The notes below the pieces were generated by a model that had not been told where the DNA came from, made no database searches, and saw only the letters and a program-made list of their open reading frames with translations. Shown one piece after another: positions 12,401 to 23,649 of a stretch of DNA of 64,000 bases (its first letter is position 1; the number at the start of each line of letters is the position of its first letter). Position numbers and translations under genes: made by a program. This DNA is from Gordionus sp. m RMFG-2023 (taxonomy: Eukaryota; Nematomorpha; Gordioida; Chordodea; Parachordodidae), in NCBI RefSeq assembly GCF_954871325.1, contig NC_088779.1:30087752-30151751 (forward strand). Reading direction: 5' to 3'.

Positions 12401-15400
12401 AATTAATTCGCACTCCAAACTGAGCCCATTTTATTTCTGCCCACGCTTTAACGGTCTAGATCGTTTTTTTCGGGCTGGCACTTCGGGGTTTGAACCGAAT
12501 TTTAGGGCTCGCATTTCGCTGATAAGCCACATTAAGTGGAAGCTATTTTTTCTTCACTAAACTCCAGAGTTGTTAAAAGATACTTTTTAAATGGATCTAG
12601 ATACAGATACATCGTCTAAAATAATATCTAGATACAGACATTTTAATCAAAAATCTATCTAGATACAGATACCACATTTTTATATCTAGATCCTTTAACA
12701 ACTCTGCTAAACACTAAATAACATTGTAATGACACACAGTTATAATAATTATTAAAAAAAACAAATCTTATACCTTTATCAAACATTTTTTTTATTTAAA
12801 TTTTAAGACTTCATACTGGACGAAGGTTTTACCATTGTTAAAGATGTTCTTCCTCAAAATAAGAAGATGGCTCTGTAAGAAATTTTTTTAAAAATATTAT
12901 TAACAAAATTATAAATTTTAATTCCAATTATTTATTTAAGAGTTAGCGTGTCGGAAAAGTACGTGATGGATGTCAATATGAGCGTGGTAACCCCTGGGGG
13001 TCACTCCAGCCTTCCTACCAAAGAAAACGCCATATCGATATTATCGAACGCCGTGGTCAACATTGATACAAATCAATTTGCCTCTTATCTCGCTAAACCG
13101 GGAACCCCCGACGCGGAACTGTTAAGACGCATAGCGTACTTATTTCCGCAACCCTATAGACTGTACATGGAACACGCTACCTTATACAGAGATAAATTAA
13201 TAAAGTTGATTTATTTTTTAAAAATATGTATAAATTATACAAAGTGGCCATCATTTTTTAATCATGCTTTTGGTTTTAAATAACAATACCTGACCCAAAC
13301 CCAAATTTTTTTTAAAAAAAATTGGCCTGCCGGACCTGGTCCGAAATTTTTATAACTATAGAAATTAATTTTTTATAATTACTCAAAATAAAAGACATAT
13401 GTTATATGGCATCTAGTTCCTATAAATAAAATCAAATTTTTTTTATATTTTACATAAAAAATTAAATATAAAATTGATAAATTTAGATATATTTTAAAAA
13501 AAAAGTCAAAAGGCCGACCAGACCCGGCCTAAATTTTTAAAAAAATTTTTTAAAGGATCATAAAGGTTAAAAAAATGTAAATTTTGTTCATTTAGACTTT
13601 ACTTAGCCATTAAATATATAATTAATTTCTCCCCCCCCCCCCGTTATAACTGAATCAAAAATTTAAAAAAAAGTATGACATGGGACAATGATCTAATAAA
13701 CGCTTTAACCAGAACCACCGAAGCGGTGACGCTCTTTAATGGCGGAATCAAATATAACGTTATACCCAATTACGCAGAATCCAATGTTAATTACCGAGTT
13801 CATCCATTGCAAGAACCGGAAGAAGTAAATGCACGGATTTTATGAATAAAAATTTGTGGTAAGTGTTTTATTGGGAGGGGGGGAATTAAGAATATTTCAA
13901 TTTTAAAATCAATAGAAGATTAAAAAAAAATTTTTTTTTTAAAAAGAATCTCTCATTTTACAGGAAAAAACAAATTCCTGCATGTGTAAAAATGCCTAAC
14001 CATATGAATTTTAGACATTTTAGGGGGTAAACATTTTGAACTACTTTTAAAAAGAAAAGGAAAGGAAAGGAAAGGAAATGAAAGGAAAGGAAGGAAGGAA
14101 GGAAGGAAGGAAGGAAAGATAAAATTGTCCGAAATTCATAAGGTAGGTTACCAATTAATGTTCTGAAATGTTATCTAGAAAAATCAGAATTTTAAGCATT
14201 TTAAAAAAATCTTGAGTAAATTATTTAAGATTAATTCAAAATTCTAACCTGAAGGATTTTCGAGGGATAAATAATATATTCCAGGAATAGGCTTACATCT
14301 GACAGAATTATCCAGAGTAATGTTCTAACCAAAACTTATAATTTTAAGGTCTACATTGTTTCAATTTTAAGGCATTTTATTTTATTTATTTCGAAGAAAA
14401 AGAAGAAAAAATATCTTTCTGATTGGCTAAAGAGAAATTCGTTAATTAGAACTCTTAGAAACCGGTTTTAACTTTTAAAAAAAAATTTTTTTTAAAAAAA
14501 AGGTTCTAGAATATGCTGCTCACACAATAAATGATCCACGAGTAAATATACAATTGGATACTATGTCTCCGCGAAGCCCCATCTCCGATTACGACACCGA
14601 TGCTTTCAGGATAATCGAATCGACCATTCATGATATGTTCAATGAAACTATAGTTGTACCAAGTTTATAAAAATAAACGAGTTGATCATTGATCGCTAAA
14701 CCCGTAAATTATGTAAAGATCGAATCTGATCTTTAGTTTTGACCGGACCGATGCATGCAACCCAGACCGGAACACGGTTCTCGGAAAAAAGAGCCAGTTG
14801 AAACCACCGGTCCCTAAGATAAAAGGACCGTTCATATTTTTGTTATTTTTAAAAAAAAAATATTTCCCAATTTTAACCCAGTAAATATTCAAATGAAATC
14901 ATTTTATTTAAATATTATAAAAATATTTTATGTTTAAAAATATCAAATTTAACCCGCGATATCAGAGGAGAAACGTAAAAATTTTATAATTATGATTAAG
15001 TAAGGGCAAACGTTTGCATTGATTATACGATCATCTTATTTAAATCTATTTTTAAAACGTGTAAATTTCATAATTTTCATAGCTTTAAACATATATAAAA
15101 AATTTTTAAAATAATTTTAACTTGATTTTTGATTATAAAAATTTATTAAATAATAATTATATATTTAACATTTAAAAGTTATCCAAGTAAACTTAAGGCA
15201 ATTTATTTTCTTAAAAAAAATACATTAGCGCCCTACTATAAATTTTACAATGGGCTTATATAATATTTTGGTATAATTACTAACACAATATTTTATTCAT
15301 CCATATACCAACGCACAAATAAAAGATAGGATATAAAAATATATAATGGTCCCGGATATCCCATTCTAATAGATGCTATGGGTGTTAGGTAGTTAATTTC

Positions 15401-16208
15401 ACCCAATATCATATCTAATTTGACGATTATAATAATATTACAATATATTCCTAAATTATTACAGGGCTACATTTAGCTCTACCTTAACATACACTGCTTC
15501 TCATTTTAGAACACGCCTATAATTTTATATAATAAAACTAACACATCAACACCTCATATAAAAAAAATACATATTTATTTTAAAATATTTTAAAAAATTA
15601 TTATAGCAACACGTAGTATAAAAAAAAATATATAACTAACTCCCCTAAGAATGTTTAAAATGAATATTTATATATTGACACACCTAGTCTTGTTATTGAG
15701 ACGATTATTCAAAACGGCTAACTCAATATCTGCCAGAAAAATATTGTGCCTAAGTCTAGAGATTTCGATAATATAATGTCTGAACCTTTGTTTCCTTCTA
15801 TGAGCACAATTTTTAGGCTTGGGTAATATTTTTCTGGATGAAATATTGAGTTAGCCATTTTTAAAAATAGGCTTAAAACCGTTTAACAACTCTAAACATA
15901 CACATACTCACCTCACCTCCTCATTCCCCTTTATTATTCCTTGCATTTCGTCTACGAGGAAAAACCTTTTGATATAATTATATTTTTTTATATATTTAGC
16001 GATTTTGGTTGGAGGCACAGATTCCAAGCATTTTGCCAACATCGTCGACAATGCGTATAGATTCTCTCCTCTGACGATAGTCATGGACGATATGTCAAGA
16101 ATACACGGTATCAATGAACGCATTTCCGTCGCGGATTTTTATAACTGCGTGAAATATTATTTCAACTTGATCGAAAAAGTATCCGGATTCAAGATGGTCT
16201 CTAATTAA
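9417..16208 (+). CDS. PM20D1: PM20D1-like M20 metallopeptidase, copy 1 (9 exons, intact)
   Basis: Exons: 9417-9483, 9951-10073, 10453-10676, 11023-11314, 12808-12874, 12941-13204, 13674-13824, 14503-14662, 16000-16208. Together they give 518 codons, near the 502 residues of human PM20D1. Exon 1 is the least certain: it is chosen because MMYFLWFLFIFSYLFG is a good signal peptide and its phase fits exon 2. All expected di-zinc ligands are present: SHQD (H108, D110), GRGTADAK (D171), GHDEE (base E206, ligand E207), ILDEG (D240) and RIHGINE (H485). The GGHSS motif of the dimerisation/lid domain is in exon 6. The protein probably enters the secretory path and makes or cleaves N-acyl amino acids or small peptides; the substrate is inferred from the family. 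Unlike its paralogues it ends at EKVSGFKMVSN, with no lysine-rich tail. Introns 3, 4 and 6 hold repeats. Confidence 0.88.
10765..10922 (+). repeat. Degenerate TTAGGG-like repeat in intron 3
   Basis: Two clusters of GGTTAGGGTTAG-type units mixed with variants (GTTAGAGTTAG, GGTTAGGTT) lie between exons 3 and 4 of copy 1. This is interstitial telomere-like sequence, not a telomere. Confidence 0.7.
11380..12530. mobile_element. Possible element with inverted GC-richer ends, in intron 4 of copy 1
   Basis: Around 11450-11497 is GGCTCAGTCTTGGAGTGC, and around 12410-12430 is its near reverse complement (GCACTCCAAACTGAGCC). Both ends are flanked by GC-richer blocks with GGGCT/AGCCC motifs in an otherwise AT-rich intron. 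The interior also carries a CCCGGGCC-rich block (12165-12225). It may be one element or two nested ones. Confidence 0.4.
12565..12706. mobile_element. MITE-a (CAGAGTTGTTAAA foldback), intron 4 of copy 1
   Basis: Inverted termini CAGAGTTGTTAAA and TTTAACAACTCTG with repeated GATCTAGATAC motifs inside. Flanks are CTAAACTC (12557-12564) and CTAAACAC (12707-12714), an 8-bp duplication with one mismatch, as expected of hAT-type elements. The interior is nearly palindromic and non-coding. Confidence 0.85.
13310..13535. repeat. R3 interspersed repeat, intron 6 of copy 1
   Basis: Matches 20085-20365 through ACTCAAAATA / ACTCGAAATA, GGCATCTAGTTCCTATAAAT / GGCGTCTACTTTCTATAAAT and AAAATTGATAAATTTAGATA. 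Both copies have GC-rich CCGGCC-type ends. No coding sequence. Confidence 0.6.
14055..14118. repeat. AAAGG/GGAA microsatellite in intron 7 of copy 1
   Basis: Purine-only run of AAAGG units passing into GGAA units, on the sense strand of the gene. Confidence 0.9.
15680..15895. mobile_element. MITE-b in intron 8 of copy 1
   Basis: AAACGGCTAACTCAATATCT on the left and GAAATATTGAGTTAGCCATT on the right are inverted, with CTTGTTATTGAGAC and CCGTTTAACAACTC near the outer ends. Non-coding. Confidence 0.65.
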
Positions 16209-16209
16209 A

Positions 16210-18060
16210 CAAACAACATTTTAAAAAAAAAAAAAAATTTTTTTTTTTTTTAATTATTTTAAAATATCATGTAATTAAAAATATATTAATTTTTTTTTTT
16301 TTGTCATTTATATAAGTGTTTTTTTTTTAATAAAGAAATAAACGATTCGGCCATTTTAGTTGGGTCACGTGATACTAATTTTTGTTTCGGAGTTTTCAAG
16401 AATCTGCACACTAAAAGGATTCTTGTTTTATCTAGAAGGGTTTTTCGATTTCCGGTTTGTCGTCGAAATACAAATGAGCTGGCGATACGCCATTTTGTTT
16501 TAAATATATAAAATTCTTGTTTACACATAAAATGAAACTCCGAGATTTTTTTTATTAAAGTTTTTATAAATAATTAATTATAAAGGGGAGCCTAATGAGG
16601 TGTCACGGGCTGATTGATCTGTATTGATAGACACATTTTAAAAAGCGTCAGTTTATGCAGTATTATAATGTCATTGCTATTAACTAATTTGTTCGCACTT
16701 TAGTTAGATGACTTCTTCCTGATCTAAGCCTATAAATTTTTGAGAGGGGAGTTCCGACGTCTATTTCCGGTTTTATTTCCGCAATCTCTGAATTTTTTGA
16801 GTTATATCTATACAAAAAAATCAACTCTATATCCGTACAAATAAATATATTTGGCGGGAAATTTTGCTAATGAGATCAATTTAAGAGCCCCCAATCATAG
16901 ATCTTCTATTCAATCTTAACCTTAGTATCTGAGGAGGCTAAAAAAAATGGTGCAAGTTGTGCAATCGAATTGCAGCGTATTCCCAAATTATCTTATCTTC
17001 TTATCATATTTTCCAAGGATGCCACGATTCAATTTTGAACTGTTTCATGCGGTCCTCTGTTAAAATTCGTCGAAGCTAGAAGCTAGAGATCGAAATAATT
17101 TTTTATTCTTATTTTGTCTCTTTAAAACAATACGGTATATATAATTTTTAAGTAAATATTTATATATTCTTTAAAAAATAATCATTTCTATTTAATAATA
17201 TGCCTTTCAAAAGAATGATTTTAAATTTTTGATAATCTATATTATCACAGGGCTTGTTAAACGATACTTTTAGAAGTAACGAATTATTTCACAACATTTT
17301 CATTTAAAAAAAAAATGTAGGATAGCATGCAACATTTACATGATTTTAAAATTAGTTATTTCAATTATTCAGCCAACCTTAAAGGGGGGAAGATATAAAG
17401 ATATTAAAATATCCTACCAGAGTTTTTCAGAAACATAATCTGGCCCATGGCTGGAAAAATTGGAATCTGAGGGTGAAGACTCCAACAAATTTAATAATTC
17501 CTCCCCCTTGGAAAATCTTGATTCACTGTGGGATTAAGATTCAAAAAAAAAATTAGTTAAATTTAAATACATCTAACTTTATCACCTAAATTGGAAAAAA
17601 ATAATGATATTTAGAATCAATAATATTTTAATAAAAAATCAATATTAATACCATATTTATAATGTTTCACTAAGGTTATTTTTTTGTGTGTCCAACAAAG
17701 GTTTGATTGACATCTATCTATAAACGAAATTTTTGAGATTTAGGCAATAGTTTTGTGGTTAAAAGATTGAGTTAGTCGTTTTGGACCAAAAGCCATCCCA
17801 ACCAATGTTTTAAAAAAAAATTTAACCCGCCCGCTCCGCCTAAAATTCCTTATCCGTCCGTCCGTCCGCCCGCCTGCCCATTGGTCTAAAATTTTTTTAC
17901 AAATTGTATACTACTAAAATTTACATACCATCGATAATTTCTTTTTATATAATTTTCGTTTAATTTACTTACAATTTTTAAACATTTCAATTATCCTTTA
18001 CAAATTTTATATTACAAATCAAAAACTGTTTCTCTTAAAAATTCTAATTAAATTCAATTG
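16210..18060. other. Intergenic, AT-rich
   Basis: Downstream of copy 1. It holds long A/T runs (16220-16260), a MITE-b half at about 17690-17790, and a short CCGTCCGTCCG tandem at about 17855-17875. No supported gene. Confidence 0.5.
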
Positions 18061-18064
18061 TACT

Positions 18065-18240
18065 GTTGTAAAACGGCTCGTTTAAACCTATTTTTTAAAA
18101 AGGGCTAACTCAATTATTTTATTCCGAAAAAATATTATGCAAGACTGAAGATTGCAGTCATAGAATGGAAGGAACAAAGGGTCCTAGACATATATTATCT
18201 AATAATCTAGGGCTTAGGCGATATTTTTTCTGGCTTTATC
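18065..18240. mobile_element. MITE-b, partial
   Basis: Starts near GTTGTAAAACGGCTCGTTT, includes GGGCTAACTCAATTATTTTA and AGGCGATATTTTTTCTGG. It lacks the usual right terminus. Confidence 0.6.
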
Positions 18241-18619
18241 TCGTATGTGCAGGAGCAATCCTGACAGAGTTGGCAGTGATCAAATAAATAAATTTTTTTG
18301 AAGTGAATTTGATTTTTGAAAATTTTTACCCGATGGATAATATTTAAATGTTGAGTTTTATAAATTAATTGAAACAAATTTTATTATGATGATAAATTCT
18401 AACATATTTTAGAATGTCAGGTGGCAATCAAAAAAAAATTCTAGGATTAATGTAAATTTAGAAATTCGCTAGACAGAAATATATCCAGAATTTGTGGCAA
18501 CTTTTTCAATCTTTTACATTTGGTGGGATGCGGCAAAATGGCCATGTTTAATGACTGACCAGCACCCTTTAGAATTTTTAATCTATTGGAACGATTTTTC
18601 TCTTAATTCAAATATGTAT

Positions 18620-18900
18620 ATTCCTATATATCACCCCTTTTCCCCTCCCCCCCCCAAAGGAAGGAACCACCAAGTTTTAAGAAAAAAAAACATGATCATT
18701 GCCGGGATTCGAATCCACGACCATCGGATTGGTAAGCGACGCTCTTGCCGACTACGCCAAAAAGGCTTTCCAAAAATCACGATTTTTTTTCAAATATATG
18801 CTATAAATAAATTTGGTAGTGCCTATCCAAATGAAAGATAAATCAAAATACGAATTTGATAGGTAAATACCTTAAGGTAAGTAAGCATCATCCAACCAAA
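18620..18900 (-). mobile_element. tRNA-derived SINE, copy 1
   Basis: On the minus strand a tRNA-like head has A box TGGCGTAGTCGG and B box GGATTCGAATCC. A body ending in TTGGATAGGCACTACCAAAT and ATGATGCTTACTTACC matches the copies at 38540 and 50330. There is no paired acceptor stem, so it is not a working tRNA gene. Confidence 0.7.
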
Positions 18901-19449
18901 CAACGATGAATTCATTGTATGCAAGAAAGAATATTGAAATAGTTAAGTAAGAAAGGGGAAGAATAGATTTATATGCATTCATTGTCAAATAATGGGCGCA
19001 TGCTCCGTGTAATAATAATGATGATTTATTTATTGTTTATTTTGTAAATAAATATTTATTTTGTAAATAAATAGATCATAATTTCCTCATTTAAGCGAAG
19101 TCACAAAAATAATACGCAGCTCTTTGTCTTATGTACGAATACCAATTTGAGCCCAGGAATATACGAAAATTCTTTTTCAGTAGTGGTGTCTAAATCATCA
19201 ATTTTTTTTTCGTCTTGCGCCGTCTTCGGTGCCATGCCAAGGGAGCGTGCAGGAATTATACGGGACTCCTTCCCTACCAGCTGTTAACTAAACTGTTGCC
19301 CCCTTCACCCACCATGTTGCAATTTAAGATCAGGGATTAGCTCAGTTACAACTATAATGCCTTTATACAAGGAATTAAACGTGAAACAACGATTTAGTTA
19401 GCAAAACAAAATAAACAAATGTAAAGTGTAACAAAATATAAAAAAACGT

Positions 19450-19790
19450 GATAATACCAATGACATAATAACAAACCTAGACTGACGATTCATTCATTAA
19501 AAGTGTACATCAATACAAATCAGCTGAGGTCGCCATCTTGGTTGCAGTAATCATTATTAAAATTTTAAACGAGAGTCTAATTTAATCCTATATCCGATCT
19601 CTTCATCGAGATAATTAAAGAAGCAAGTTATCAATTTAATAGCAGTTTTTTTAGCATGAGAATAATTACCATGTGGGTTGCCAAAATGGCGGACCCAACT
19701 GATTTGCTTTTAACGATGCTTAAAAATGCATTAATGAATGAGATCGTCAGTCTAAGTATTATATATGTCATTTTCATTAGATAATACAAA
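19450..19790. mobile_element. MITE-c palindromic element
   Basis: Long terminal inverted repeats: AACCTAGACTGACGATTCAT on the left and, in reverse complement, AATACTTAGACTGACGATCT on the right, then inner inverted motifs (GGTCGCCATCTTGGTTGC against GGTCCGCCATTTTGGCAACC). Related copies lie in intron 8 of copies 2, 3 and 5. Non-coding. Confidence 0.75.
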
Positions 19791-20084
19791 AGGTAATTTT
19801 TCGTATACTATTTTTGAAGATTAAAAACCAATAAAATCTTCTTTTTTTTAAAAAATATATATATATATTAAATCAATCCAGTATAACATATAATTATTTA
19901 ACAGAAAGAAAATTAATATATCCATTTACAATAACAAATTTTTACATTTATATAACGATAAATTTATTAAATATTTGATTTATAGCCGCACAAAAAACAA
20001 TATAACAAACAACACCATAAAAATATAAATTAGAATATATATAATATTAACTACTAAGTGATCTGCATTTGGCCTAATTTTTCA

Positions 20085-20365
20085 AGCCTGGCCCGGCATG
20101 AAACCCGATTTTTCTTTGAAAAAATTTACCGGCCCGGCTCGAATTTATTTAAATATAGAAATCTATTTTTATGATAACTCGAAATACACGACATACGTTA
20201 TTTGGCGTCTACTTTCTATAAATAAAATCACATATTTTTATTTCACATAAGATAATTCAACATAAAATTGATAAATTTAGATATATTTAGAGAAATTTCT
20301 AAGGCCCAAACCGACCCGGCCCGAACCGACCCGGCCCGAACCCGATAAAGCGGATCTCGAATATT
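20085..20365. repeat. R3 interspersed repeat
   Basis: Homologue of 13310-13535 with better preserved ends: GGCCTAATTTTTCAAGCCTG on the left and tandem GGCCCGAACCGACCC on the right. Non-coding. Confidence 0.65.
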
Positions 20366-20439
20366 AACTACGATTATAAAATTAAAATATAAACAAGATT
20401 GACCTATTCATAAATTGGTTATATATAAATGTTTAGAAA

Positions 20440-20605
20440 CTTTAAAGTCATTTCTGAACAAAAAAAACATTTTTGGGAAATATTCTATTAAAAGATATTT
20501 TTAAATTTTTTTTTAATGATTTAATTGAATATTTTTTTTGGTTACTTTTAATGATTTAATACTTTTAATGTTTTAAAAAGATTTATAAAAAATATAGTTT
20601 TTTTC
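20440..20605 (+). promoter_or_regulatory. Orphan copy of the peptidase family's 5' flank
   Basis: This block (GGAAATATTCTATTAAAAG, TTTAATGATTTAATTG, TTGGTTACTTTTAATGATTT, TTTTAATGTTTTAAAAAG) matches the sequence just upstream of exon 1 in copies 3, 5 and 6. Here no exon 1 follows. It is most simply the upstream region of copy 2, whose exons 1-2 are missing. That it acts as a promoter is inference from conservation. Confidence 0.55.
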
Positions 20606-21359
20606 GTTTGCCTAAAATCGAGTCTACATGACGAATGTCTCATAGTTTTCACCTTGTGATTTAACTTACTCATTACGAGTTCGTGTAAACTGTATAAGAA
20701 TAAACCTTGCCAATCGATTGTTAAATTAGTTGCTATTATAATTAGTTGCTATTTAATTATAATATTATTTGTATTTTTATCAAAATTAGTTACTTATAAA
20801 AACATAGATTGATAATTTTTTTTAAATTAAAAGTATTCAAATCACACATGATTCATTGGTAGATCAGACAGAACTCGTATCCTTCTCGAATAATCTCGAT
20901 TTACACTTACCCCCCAAACGCGCTAAGATTTGCTATTGGACTATGGCTTAACTACGAGATTATATTGCCCCGTGAAAACAATGTAAAAGCAGTGTTGATC
21001 TAAAGCGCATGATTTATCTGAACTGTGGAATTTGCATGGTCACTTTTCCCATTGGCATTTACCAAATTCAAAAGGCTATTTTATTTTTGCGAGTCCTTAA
21101 ACCGGCGGTTATCCCCCATATAAATTAATCATATTTATTTTAAAAATATGGCGCACCCCATCCAAAGACCCGCCATAATAACGGAAGTAAAATATATGGG
21201 GGAAGGGGAGACGACCAATAGTTTACCTCCCCAACACCCACCAGTCCACTTCCTGCAAAAAATAATACCAAATAGGTATCATTAAACGTAACTTGGTATA
21301 GTTAGGAGGAGGTAAAAAAATAGGTTAGAAATTTATGCAAATTATTCAGCTAATAAAAT

Positions 21360-21493
21360 CAGAGTTGTTAAAGGATCTAGATATAAAAATGTGGTATCTG
21401 TATCTAGATAGATTTTTGATTAAAATATATGTATCTTTTTAGACGATGTATCTGTATCTAGATCCATTTAAAAAGTATCTTTTAACAACACTG
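21360..21493. mobile_element. MITE-a with perfect 8-bp target duplication
   Basis: Termini CAGAGTTGTTAAAGG and CTTTTAACAACACTG. AATAAAAT at 21352-21359 is repeated exactly at 21494-21501. This assigns the family to hAT-type transposition. Confidence 0.9.
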
Positions 21494-21765
21494 AATAAAA
21501 TACATGAATGAAATCTTTTCCACTCTTCCAATTCAACTTCTTTTGAATTTTATAAAAAAATAATTATAGATACGTTTTCTTTTTAACTGTTCTTTCCGTT
21601 TTGATCTTGACTAATCTAACCTCTTCCCGATTCCAATGGAAATCTCAGCACCCACCAGGTTAGGCCCAACCCAAGATTATAATTCCCCGACCTGGTCATC
21701 AAAATATATTTTGTAGAAGTTGTCCAATTGGGCCGTTGAAAATATTTAAAACTTACGGCTAAGCC

Positions 21766-22008
21766 CCCCGGCCTTTAAAACTATTTTGGAAAAATTTGAT
21801 CCAGCCCTGTCCCGAAAATCTATTTCCTGGGCCGGCTTGGCCCTCGAGCCAGGCTTTCGAGCTATAGATGGGGGCCAGGGTTTATGGCAGCTTCAGTCTC
21901 GTGGGTTGTATTTCGAGCCAAACTTTGAGCTTAGGACCCGGCAGCGCCGACTCTGAAACGAAGAATCCCTTCTATCACATTATTTAAAGATTGGATTATT
22001 ACTCTTTT
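21766..22008 (+). repeat. GC-rich repeat abutting truncated copy 2
   Basis: About 240 bp that is nearly identical to 45150-45393 (TCCTGGGCCGGCTTGGCCCT, CGGCAGCGCCGACTCTGAAA, TTAAAGATTGGATTATTACT). Both copies end at ACTCTTTT. In this copy the next base is already inside exon 3 of the peptidase, so its insertion or a recombination through it removed the 5' part of copy 2. Confidence 0.75.
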
Positions 22009-23484
22009 CATCAAGATGTGGCTCCCGTCTTTGATCTTCACAAATGGGACGCCTCTCCGTTTAGCGGGCAAATTTTATACAAGCCCCAAAGTTAACACAA
22101 GGTTTAAAAAAATTTATATTATAAAATTGCAATGGGTTACATTGATCTCTATCACATATATTTTTCGCAATTTTTCCACAAGATTATAATTATATTCCGT
22201 TATTAATTGGATACTTTATGACCGAAAGACCAACAAGGGCAGCAAGAAATTTTCGGTAAGTGATCGGGATAATAAGAATTACCATGTATACGGAAGGGGT
22301 ACTACCGACTCAAAGTATATTATTATGGCTATCATGGAGGCTATCGAATATATGATACTTTAAGGACGGAGACTCAACCATAAAACACTGATCCTAAGTT
22401 TTGGACATGATAAGGAAGTTGGAGGATTATATGGCGGTAAAAAAGTTGCCCAAATGTTAGAGAACACGCACGCGTATCCAACCGATGGAGGAAAACCTAT
22501 AGGTACAAAGTCTTATTGCCTCTTTCTGATTAATAGAAGCCCATTTTGTAATACAGCTGATTATATCTGAGGAGGGTATAGGGTCAGCAGATGCTCCAGA
22601 ACATGCGAGATTAAAAATCGACTCCCATTTTGTAAAAATTTATTCAAATTTTATATAATTATAATTATTTTATCTAATACATTATTTCAATTTTTAGACT
22701 TTTTATTGGATGAGGGACTAAACAATTCTTCCTCAAAATATGAGAATAGCTCCGTAAGTGAATATTAATTTGTTAATCTTTATATATACCGATCCTGAAA
22801 AATTTCACCCAACAATATTAGAGTTGGCGTGTCGGAAAAATATTTGATGAACGTCAATATAAGCGTGACGACAGTCGGGGGTTATTCTAGCATTCTTAAA
22901 AAAGAAAACGCCATAACTATATTATCGAATGCTTTGGTCAACATCGATTCGAACAAATTGCCTTTGCTCATTCAAGAACACCAGACATAGAAATTTTGAA
23001 ACGCGCCGCTTACATCCGCAACTCTATTAACTACAAAAGAAAAACGCGACCTTATATAGAAAAGCATTAGAAAAGTTTATTTTATAATTTGAAATTGCTA
23101 TCATTTTAATCACCCCCAGTTTTAAATATCAATTTATGCTTAAGTATAAAAATCAAAAAATGTTTTTATTTATTATAAATTATTACCTCGTTTGAAATTA
23201 ATTATTTAATAATTATTATACGAAATACTTTATTGAAAATCCCTAAAGTATCACATTGGATAATGAGATGATAAACGCTCTCACTAGAACTACCGCTGCA
23301 TAGCTAAGGGTGGAATCAAATACAATGTAGTACCCAATTATGCGGAAGACAACCTCAATCTCCGAGTTCATCCTTTGCAAGATCCCGATGAAGTGAAACA
23401 TCACTCTAATCAATTTAATTTAATAACGAGTTTGCAGGAATTCTCACGTGTATTTTAGGAATAATTAAATTTTAAAATCATTCT

Positions 23485-23649
23485 ATCTCTTCTCTTCTCT
23501 TCTCTTCTCTTCTCTTCTCTTCTCTTCTCTTCTCTTCTCTTCTCTTCTCTTCTCTTCTCTTCTCTTCTCTTCTCTTCTCTTCTCTTCTCTTCTCTTCTCT
23601 TCTCTTCTCTTCTCTTCTCTTCTCTTCTCTTCTCTTCTCTTCTCTTCTC
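23485..23649 (+). repeat. (TTCTC)n microsatellite in intron 7 of copy 2
   Basis: About 33 pentamer units, pyrimidine on the sense strand. The position equals the shorter runs in intron 7 of copies 3 and 5. Open frames read from it (RREEK repeats) are artefacts. Confidence 0.95.

Noticed and set aside
18700-18770. Functional tRNA gene
   Set aside because: A and B boxes are present but acceptor and T stems do not pair, and the surrounding body is shared with other SINE copies.
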